DNA from: Phlyctochytrium arcticum
Taxonomy: Eukaryota; Chytridiomycota; Chytridiomycetes; Chytridiales; Chytridiaceae
Length of the DNA stretch: 64,000 bases
Reading direction: 5' to 3'
Assembly (NCBI GenBank): GCA_025602905.1
Contig: JAHLKI010000005.1
Location: 992,001-1,056,000 of the forward strand
The first letter of the stretch is position 1. Each line of letters starts with the position of its first letter. The notes under the pieces are model-generated. The model did no database searches, was not told the origin of the DNA, and was given only the letters and a program-made list of their open reading frames with translations. The position numbers were made by a program, and so were the translations under genes. Shown here in pieces: positions 56,468 to 64,000 of this stretch.

Positions 56468-58987
56468 CTAGATGTCTATAAGACTATCCATCTCCACGAC
56501 TTCCCCCCACATTTCCCTGAAGAGCGACGCATACCGATCGATCGGATGGGAAGATATGCGGTTAGTTCCTACGGAGGACAGCCCCTGCTCCTCGAAATGG
56601 CGGTAGACATTCAAAAACAGCGTTTTATCGCCGGACGACAACGCACGTTCCATGAAGAGATCGTAGTGCGAGGGCTGTGTCGATGTGGCCTTTATGGAGT
56701 ACATCATTGCCTGATACGTCTGCATCATAATTTAAGACACCGAATTGTACTAAGAGAAGTAATTTTGAATACCTGTCCCTCGGATATTAGAGTTTCAATG
56801 GCACGATTTGTTGCGTTCAAACGATGAAGCATGTCTAAGCCCAGTTGACGAAATGGGCCATAATCGCCACTATGTTCCAACAGCACTTGTGCAATCGTCA
56901 GCGAATCCTCCACTATATTGTTTTGAACGTAAAGAGGTACTTCAGCATGATTTTCGGTGCTGATGAGCAGCTTGACCAGGAGTTGTTGTAGACTTGATGA
57001 GCATGGTCCCAATTCGCCCGCAGAAGCAATAAACTCGACGCAACATCTAAGCTGATGCCGGGAGCTAACTTTCTAAATGTTTACACAATCAGAGATGTGT
57101 TCTTTGTTCTCACTCTGCATATGTTTACCATGTCAGCTTGTAGGGGGAGGAACACTCCCGAGAAGATATCGATTTGTGCAAGCGTCCAATTTGCATTATC
57201 TTGGCCAGCCAGCATCTTAGTCGACTCATCTCTATTCGTTGGACCCTCCGTGCGGGCTTCGTGGCATGAAGGTGCAGGAGGTTGTTGATTATTGCTTTGT
57301 ATCGTTGAAATGAGTTTTTGGCGGATGGTACAGCAAGGAAACCTACCAATTTCGCTGATTTACTAAATCGAACGCTTGTCGTAACTCTGACATGCTGGCC
57401 TCCTTGATAACCATTTCACGAAGAACAAGCAAAATCACGATGGGCGAACAGTGTTGGCGTCGCAGAAGGATGTTGATGATCTGGAGTGGCCCTGTGCTGT
57501 CTCCCATAGCATAGGCGATTGGACTAAAGTCCAATCTTATACATTCTAGCCTCCCTTCGTTAGCCACCAATATACAATCCTCGTAACAGCCCCGCCACTC
57601 TTGACAGTCTGGGAGAAGGAGTCAGGATCGTGATAGTAAAGTTCGTGACACTCTGACCCACAATTCACATGGTCTACTGGTAGAATAGGTAGGAGTGGTT
57701 GTGAGCACCCGTTCCATACGTCGAATAGTAGATAGGTCTAGTGCTCTCATTTCAATTCTGCTGCATATCTTATGTCCCCAGAAAATTCAATACTTACTTT
57801 ATTTGAAAGGTTGAAAAGTACTAGTATATTGTCGACAACATTGACCACAAACTTGCCACAGCTTTCCAAGGGTAGGTGTGCGAAGAACTGAACACGCGTT
57901 GGCAGTATTTCGTACAGCTCGAAAAATGGGAAGGGAGGGGAATCATCCAAGTACCCATAAAATAACTTGCCGTATCTTGCAAAAATCAGTTTTTTGATGG
58001 GTACTGTAATTGTTTTGAGTCCCTCTTACATGCACAGGATGAAAATTTGGCGGCGAGTGACATTCTTCTCAACGGACTCTGAGGTCGCTTTGGCGCGAAT
58101 TGTAAGACCAGGCATTTGCTCCAAGTTACAGCTGAAGACTCTGTATAGCTGTAACGTACTCCGATCTGCGCAAGTAACCAACATCTTTTCTTCTGCCTTT
58201 TCAGAGCGCTCAGCCATCTCGCATGCTAGTACCAAAGTTTACAACCAACCCAATATGAATACCAATTTATTCGGGCCTTCTTGTTCAACTTTTTAATAAA
58301 TTTAGCTTTCGGTTCGCTAAACTTGAACTTCAAGGTCAGCAATTGGTCTAGAAGAGATGAACATCATGCCCGAACCTGATATAGCTCTATACCCCGGGTA
58401 GTTACGAGAATCAGGTCGTTTGTACCCAGCCATTCAAATCCGAGGACAGCGTCGGAGGAACGGGAATCTTGCTCGATTATTTGGAAAATGCCACGTTTCC
58501 GATCCCTGCCAACAATTTCCTGTTCTGCCCCCGTCAAGAAGGAGAAGGTACAGTCGTAGGAGTAGATGCCTTACCAAGGACTTCGCCGACCGTATCACGC
58601 CTATGAACTGGGCATCCGTACACACTTTGATATCTCGAATGGCTCCGCTACTTCCCACGCTGTAGAAGCAATTAGTCTTCATCACTCATTCCTCCAAAAA
58701 CCCCCATGAAAATCATACTTGCAAAGAAAACTCTCAGATCCGTCTCCGGGGAATACTTCCGCCTCACAATCATTTCTTAAAACCAGCACCCCTTTCCGCG
58801 TAGGGTCTATGAAGATCGTCGTGATATCCGTAGCATGATCAAAGCTAAGGACCGTATGGAAGGAAAGCGGCTGCAACTTTGCTTGAGCAATGTCGTGTAG
58901 GTTTGGCGGATTCGTTGGGCTCACGGAACTACCAATGGGATTGCTTTGACTCCTGCTTTCAGAGTCAAGCGCAATTCGCGCGCTCAT
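56468..58987 (-). CDS. RMC1 (Mic1/C18orf8), regulator of the MON1-CCZ1 complex
   Basis: Start ATG 58987 (MSARIALDSESRSQS) leads to a beta-propeller region with SFHTVLSFDHATDITTIFID and, after splicing, GSSGAIRDIKVCTDAQFIGV and GFEWLGTNDLILVTTRGIEL. The C-terminal Mic1 domain has ECIRLDFSPIAYAM-type wording, LVKLLISTENHAEVPLYVQN, GPFRQLGLDMLHRLNATNRA and TLFLNVYRHFEEQG, ending EMWGEVVEMDSLIDI. In animals this subunit joins Mon1-Ccz1, the exchange factor for Rab7, and controls late-endosome traffic; it is absent from budding yeast. About nine exons. Divergent from NAXD, 244 bp. Confidence 0.85.
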
Positions 58988-59231
58988 CTACGTTTTGGGG
59001 ATGCAGGCTGGATGGCAGGAGTGCTCCGCGATCAGCAACAAGTGACAGTTCGCATTTCACCTCGTACTCAAGTACGAAATCCCTGTAAAAGGCAAAACTT
59101 TTCCACAATAACAGAAGGCTTGCCGTGAAACCCGCTGCTCCGTTAACGACAGTAGGAAAAATTCTACGGTGATTGTGAGGTCGAAATTTCTACGATTTTG
59201 GGCTACACCGAGCGTGCCCAAAACATACCAC

Positions 59232-60684
59232 ATGTCTACTCAAAGTAAACTTGTGCGGAGAATAAAGTCCTTCCTGCCACCCTTGGAAAGTACTCTGCAC
59301 AAAGGCCAAGCAGGTATCCGGGATTCTCGTCGCTGCAGCAACCTTTGTCTAAAGAAGATTCATAGGACGGATAGGAGTGATAGGTGGCAGTGAGGAGTGA
59401 GTGAACCCCATGCTTGACCACTCAAGTAGCTTGATCTCATATATATGGATAGCTATACGGGTGCTCCTTACTTTGCTGGAATATCAGCCCTGAAAACCGT
59501 ATGTTTCCATCGTACGACAGGTGTGGGAAAGTTCTCATATATGAATCAAAGGGTGCCGATTTGTCCCACGTATTTTGCGAGAAGGATGCGGGCCTAGTCA
59601 TAAAGGTTTGCCAATGATCGACTTCCTCCAATTGACATTAATTGAAATTGCATTGTAGGGATACTCCCCCGAGTTGATGGTACACCCATACATGCGATTA
59701 TCGAGGTAAAAAGCTATGCGGATGTATATACACAATGGAATTGACAGGTTCTTTAGTCACGTAGACGCAAACAACAAGGAGCAAGAGCTTTCCAATGTTA
59801 CTGCCCGAATAGAGGAGCTTCTCCCTAGGCTGCATGTGCTGGTAGTGGGACCTGGGCTCTCACGCGATGACCTTATGCAGGAGACGGCTCGGCAAATACT
59901 TGTCAAAGCAAGAGAGAAAGGGATGCCTTTCGTTATTGACGCAGTGAGTGCCTGACTTGTGAGCGGGGCTCTATCTTCATGCTCACACCGCCCAATCACA
60001 GGATGGCCTGTATTTGGTTCAGAAACACCCTTCTACTGTACAGGGCTATCCCTTAGCGGTACTGACTCCAAATGTGAACGAGTTCAAGCGACTTTGCGAA
60101 GCTATGGTAAGTCAAGCTCCTGACATGACGCAGACTACGTCTTTCTAAAATACATGTAGGAAATTCCCGACAGCATACAGAACGATGAAGAGCGAGCTCG
60201 AAAGCTCAGTATTGCCCTTGGGAACGTGACTATTCTCCTTAAAGGAAGTGTGGACATCGTCACCAATGGAACAGATCGTAAGGACTGCCCTTTGCGGTCA
60301 GTCACTTCAAGATTGCTAAGGCAGCGTTTTACAGTTTATGTTTGCGATGCACCCGGGAGCCCAAGAAGATGCGGTGGGCAAGGGGATTTGCTATCTGGGG
60401 CGTGCGCGACGTTTCTAGCATGGGCCCTCAACTTTGCTGCCAAAACCACAAGGTATGTATGGGTACTCTTGACAGTATAGAGCTAAATGTCATAAACGTT
60501 CCACAGCAAACCAACCGAGCAAGGCGATACCCCCCAGTCCCCCATTCTTTGCTGTTATGCGGCGGCATTATTGATCAGGGGCTGTTCCCGGGCAGCTTTC
60601 CACGTGGATGGAAGGGCCACAGTAACATCCGGGATGATTGATCATATTGGTCCCACTTTCAAACAACTCTTTGAGAATGACTGA
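59232..60684 (+). CDS. NAXD: ATP/ADP-dependent NAD(P)H-hydrate dehydratase (NAXD/YjeF C-terminal type)
   Basis: Start ATG 59232 ([20 protein letters not shown]). The first splice (GTATCC...TCATAG) joins [20 protein letters not shown] and [20 protein letters not shown], the YjeF-C N-terminal motifs. [20 protein letters not shown] and [31 protein letters not shown] follow. The catalytic GGQGDLLSG motif is present (about 60370-60396), then [20 protein letters not shown] near the C terminus. It repairs hydrated NADH/NADPH. Nine or ten exons. Confidence 0.92.
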
Positions 60685-61005
60685 ATCATAGGCTTTCTTT
60701 CATATCTATAGTTTGCTACCTCAAATTGGTCTTCGTGGCAGTTCGTGCAAAAACGCGAGTGTCAGATTGAGCGCCAGTTGCAAAGATGTGCTAACGGGAG
60801 GACGCCGATAGTGGTGACAGTATATAGAGCAAAATTCTCAACATGCTCCACTGAATGGGTCTGTGGCGATACACTATTTGCGGTGTCACTATATTGTTAT
60901 AACAGACCATAAGTACATACTCATTTCCCTTCTGCCCTCTCCTCTGCCTCATCTACTTCATCCTGGTCCAGTCTTCATCGTCATCCCCAAGGGGAATTTC
61001 ACGGG
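60685..61005. other. Convergent 3' region between NAXD and unknown membrane gene
   Basis: About 320 bp, AT-rich, no ORF of note. Confidence 0.5.
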
Positions 61006-61524
61006 TTAAGGGCTGGAGACGAGAAAGGCTAGCCCAGTTGTACCGACCAAAATCAAGGTCGTCAGGATATCTGGGAGCAATTTTTCGCTGTGACCCTTGA
61101 CAACGATGTCGGTGAAGAACGGTACATCGGCATGGTAGTATGCGGAGGTGGTTGTGGCGGATGTTCGCCAAGTTATTGATACAGCCATCCCTCCGATTTG
61201 TTTCGTAACCGGAATGTTGGCGATTCTTTGGTATATTTCTGCTCTGATGGCATTTCCTTCCTGCGAATTACGCTGTCGAGATACTTTCACCTTAAGAATG
61301 TGAGTAACATTGCCGCCCGCACGAAGTATGTTTTTGATATCATTGAGAAGAAACGATTGCCGACCGCCCTTGTTGATTGAAGCCACTACCGGTAACAGGA
61401 TCTGGAGTGTCAAAATTGGCGCCAGTTGAATGGACAACTGTGCCACCGCAATCTGACTTTGACAATTCCAGTACAACTGGCCGATGAAACCTGTTTGACG
61501 TTTTACATACATCCTGGTCACCAT
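61006..61524 (-). CDS. Unknown 172-residue membrane protein
   Basis: A single open frame from ATG 61524. It has a hydrophobic stretch at about residues 30-55 (LSIQLAPILTLQILLPVVAS) and a C-terminal membrane segment (LLPDILTTLILVGTTGLAFL) four residues from the stop, giving a tail-anchored look; the middle is soluble with IRAEIYQRIANIPVTKQIGG. No family recognised. Its start lies 18 bp from the start of bL19m on the other strand. Confidence 0.6.
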   Translation of the reverse strand: MVTRMYVKRQTGFIGQLYWNCQSQIAVAQLSIQLAPILTLQILLPVVASINKGGRQSFLLNDIKNILRAGGNVTHILKVKVSRQRNSQEGNAIRAEIYQRIANIPVTKQIGGMAVSITWRTSATTTSAYYHADVPFFTDIVVKGHSEKLLPDILTTLILVGTTGLAFLVSSP

Positions 61525-61542
61525 TCAGCAACGCTAACGAAA

Positions 61543-62303
61543 ATGATTGCGGTCACACGACGGAGTTTTTCCCTGGCCTCAATAGGTGGTCGTCTTCTTC
61601 CGGCACGGACGCTACCGCTTTGTGTCGGGAGTGGTCGCTCATACGCTGCCAAGGCCAAGCCAGGTCAGTGAATATCAATGCAGAGATCTATGTAGAGTCG
61701 ACTCACCTGACAAAACCGTCTTTTTCAGCCCAGGAAGCCGAGCCAGAAAGCCCCCTCCCTCCTTTCTTCCCTCGAGATCTGACGGACTCTCAGCGAGCAC
61801 GCTCGCAGGAGTTGGAAACCTCACACGGACCCCGGGGAGTCCGCCAAGGTGCCCGTCTTATGCAGTCGATTAGCAATTATCTCGTTAACCGATTGGATGT
61901 CGACGGTCGAGAGCAGTTGATGCGCGGAGGATCCGCAAGTGGGGTTGAACCAGGATCAGTCTTGATGGTAGAATACATCACCTCACGTTCCCGCCCACGA
62001 ACTCAGATCTTTGCGGGGGTCTTGGTCGCTATCCGTCGGAAGGATGTAATGACAAATATCATTCTCCGAAACTACGTATTGGGAACCGGTGTGGAAATGG
62101 TATTTCCTATCTTCTCTCCAAATATCAAGAGTATCAAGGTGCTCAAGAAGGTGACTGGAGTCAGCGAAGGGGACAATATCTACTGGCTGCGGGACAAGCC
62201 ATCATCATCACCTGTTGCCTTCACAAAGATTGACGAAATGGTAGTACGAGATCGGGAACAAGACCGGCGAGCCAAGAAGTTGCAGGGTCATACCCGCAAC
62301 TAG
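61543..62303 (+). CDS. Mitochondrial ribosomal protein bL19m
   Basis: Exons 61543-61663 and 61729-62303 give 231 residues. A presequence (MIAVTRRSFSLASIGGRLLP) is followed by the L19 core: VEPGSVLMVEYITSRSRPRT, Q-I-F-A-G-V-L-V-A-I-R-R, MTNIILRNYVLGTGVEMVFP and SPNIKSIKVLKKVTG, ending KLQGHTRN. Wording and length fit fungal bL19m (Img1) of the mitochondrial large subunit, near the subunit interface. Confidence 0.88.
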
Positions 62304-62545
62304 TATGAGCCTCGTCCACTCAACTCATCTAGATTGCATATATAGCGTATGATATCTAGTTGATAGTTTTATGTCAATCCTATTTATGTAAACGAATACA
62401 AGTTGTTTGTACAAACTCAATAGTAGCAAAAGTGTATCAGAGGGCAGTTCAATCTTAATCTTCTGCAGCGCTAAGAAGCACAACCCAAGCTTTCTCTGGC
62501 AATGTCCGCGAGACCATGAAGATAAAGAAAGTGCGGAGTTGCCAA

Positions 62546-63104
62546 CTAACGGAAACCAAGTCCTGCAATGATGATGACAATGACGAAAGATAGGGCTCCA
62601 AAAGCAAGCGGGACGGCTCGGTGGCGGACGAAGGCAACGGCAAGTACGTGCACGACGGACAGGCACATGAAGAACCAGAGCAATCCAGATGTAGACCGGG
62701 TAGGACCGTACACGCCAGAGATGATGGAGCAAACGAGAGCCTGCAGAAGAGTCATACGAGCAATTCTCTCGGCGTTCTCGGCGGCCCCGGGAACCTTTTT
62801 ATACAGGCGAAGGTATTAGCCACACTATGATAGATTGGAGTCTCAGAAACGGGCAAGGCTTACCAAGTGGAGACTTTTGAGCGAAGCTGCAGTGGTGGTG
62901 GTGGTGGTGGTTGCGGTAGCGGGAGCCGGAAGCTCATCCTTGACGACTGGTGTGTTGTTTACATTATTGACACTGCTTGCGTTGTTCACTCGACCATTAT
63001 TGCGGTAGACATAGGCAAGAGTCCAGCACAGAGCCCACAGGAACAAGTGAATGTACACTACAATGTACTGCTCTCGAGCGTACTTGAATGCAGGAAATTC
63101 AGCC
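62546..63104 (-). CDS. Unknown multi-pass membrane protein, 5' exon(s) not found
   Basis: Two exons are clear. The upstream one begins after a TTTATTTAG acceptor at 63105 (A-E-F-P-A-F-K-Y-A-R-E-Q) and has a membrane segment (YIVVYIHLFLWALCWTLAYV), an Asn/Val-rich linker and a Thr run coded by CCA repeats, ending SLKSLHL. After a GTAAGC...AAAAAG intron (62862-62803) come VPGAAENAERIARMTLLQAL and two or three further segments (LLWFFMCLSVVHVLAVAFV, AFGALSFVIVIIIAGLGF). At least one 5' exon lies above 63105 and was not identified; it may be in the last kilobase. Family unknown. Confidence 0.6.
62888..62914. repeat. TGG/CCA microsatellite inside the coding exon
   Basis: GTGGTGGTGGTGGTGGTGG on the + strand encodes a Thr run in the minus-strand protein; prone to length change. 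Confidence 0.8.
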
Positions 63105-64000
63105 CTAAATAAAAATGTAAGAAATATGTCCGCTTTCAGATTCGCATCTGGCCGTACATTTTATTGTGCGTGCGAGGTTGATGGAACGATGGAAGTAGTA
63201 AGAGCTGATACGGTCGTATGTGCGGAAAAAAGGTAGCTGTATAAAGGCAGGAAATTCAGGATCGGAGTAAATTCACTCAGATCCTCATATGATTACGAAA
63301 AAGTCTCGTAATCAAAAATTGGCCAACTCCAACTCCGCCTTCTGGCAAGTTTTCAGGACTGACCCTGATAACCCAACGATTCGTTTCTATACATATTTCA
63401 GAATGGGCCCGGTATTCCCTAGCTTCAATTAGTCAAGAACATATTGCACGTATTTCTGGGTGGATGTGAAACCACTTCCTGTTTTTTTTGCCACTGAAGC
63501 CGAGCATAACTCATTACAAGAAGAACAATGAGAAGAAGCAGGGTCTATGTCGGCCGGGATTTCAGAGTGCTCGGCCCCCATCAATCGTGTAGCTCTATCA
63601 AACATCATTCACGCGCCCCATTCGACAAGCTGCGAAGAAGTCCATTTAGTGGTGCTACCAAGCAAGAGCAGGCAGCAGGGACGGGATAGTTGGGTGTGAT
63701 ACCCAGCGCACGGTAGGCTAAATGATCTCAAACTTGTGCGCAGCTGTGGACTGAACACTTTCTGAGCAGAAGAACGTCTATTAAAACCTTAAAGATAGGC
63801 ATACTGATATGAATGATTCCCTTTCAATGAAGTCAAATTTGAGGTTTCCAAAAAAAAATTCACGCTTTGGTAATAAAACTAGTCTATTCTACGAAAATTT
63901 TGAGAAGAGAGTATAACCGCGATGGGCTTGTTGGAGGATTGGAGACTTGGACCTGGATAGATTCAGTTAAAAATTGCAGGAATGAAATTTCAGACATGTC
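63105..64000. other. Terminal 0.9 kb without a recognised gene
   Basis: It should contain the start and promoter of the preceding minus-strand membrane gene. An 8-bp perfect inverted repeat with a 7-base loop (GATTACGA 63291-63298, TCGTAATC 63306-63313) is followed by no T tract. Nothing else supported. Confidence 0.4.

Noticed and set aside
62325..62732. 135-codon minus-strand frame
   Set aside because: Shadow of the membrane-protein exon and its 3' UTR; the hydrophobic frame ending at 62546 is better supported.
63291..63313. Hairpin GATTACGA/TCGTAATC as a terminator
   Set aside because: The genome is eukaryotic; there is no Pol III gene upstream and no T run, so the inverted repeat is probably chance.
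1..64000. CRISPR arrays, prophage, operons or toxin-antitoxin loci
   Set aside because: All coding content is intron-containing eukaryotic sequence; no regular spaced repeats or bacterial gene strings are present.

Overview
The window is nuclear DNA of a fungus with short spliceosomal introns (about 45-75 bp, GT-AG) and compact genes of both strands. Three things point to a zoosporic (flagellated, chytrid-grade) fungus: a full-length ZMYND10 homologue (cytoplasmic dynein-arm assembly factor, useful only to a cell with motile cilia), an IQ-motif coiled-coil protein of a kind common in flagellar proteomes, and a eukaryotic RlmN. The species assignment is inference; ERT1-type zinc-cluster/PAS regulator, SEC21, SEC10 and an AGC kinase tail of the Sch9/Ypk kind support fungal identity.

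Layout. 1-8.6 kb: tail of an AGC kinase (+), a two-TM protein (-), a decayed copy of the CWC24 promoter and first codons, CCT6 chaperonin (-), CWC24/RNF113 splicing factor (+), ERT1-like regulator (-). 9.6-16.1 kb: accessory island with a broken hypothetical gene, a 30-bp tandem repeat, ZMYND10 (-) and a graveyard of retroelement fragments. 16.2-23.6 kb: NPL4 (-), RPB10 (+), mitoribosomal mL59 (-), coatomer gamma SEC21 (+, with an apparent frameshift). 24-37.4 kb: secreted PL14-like lyase (+), IQ/coiled-coil protein (-), CHR chromate transporter (+), LARP7 (-), LENG1/Cir_N protein (-), exocyst SEC10 (+). 37.4-46.3 kb: URA5 (-), YJU2 (+), SER1 (-), then a tandem LETM1 pair of which the first copy is a pseudogene. 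47-64 kb: membrane class-3 lipase (+), RlmN (-), TRM1 (+), COA8 (-), UBL5/HUB1 (+), RMC1 (-), NAXD (+), an unknown membrane protein (-), bL19m (+), another unknown membrane protein (-), and about 0.9 kb without a visible gene.

The gene order alternates strands almost perfectly, so most genes start from short divergent intergenic regions (about 20-300 bp) and end tail-to-tail 30-200 bp apart. There is no operon-like or defence-like system; functions are mostly housekeeping (splicing: CWC24, YJU2, UBL5, LENG1; RNA modification: RlmN, TRM1; mitochondria: mL59, bL19m, COA8, LETM1; trafficking: SEC21, SEC10, RMC1, NPL4). I did not find tRNA or rRNA genes by eye. Exon borders given were read by hand from splice signals and frame continuity with known family conservation; borders not given were not resolved.
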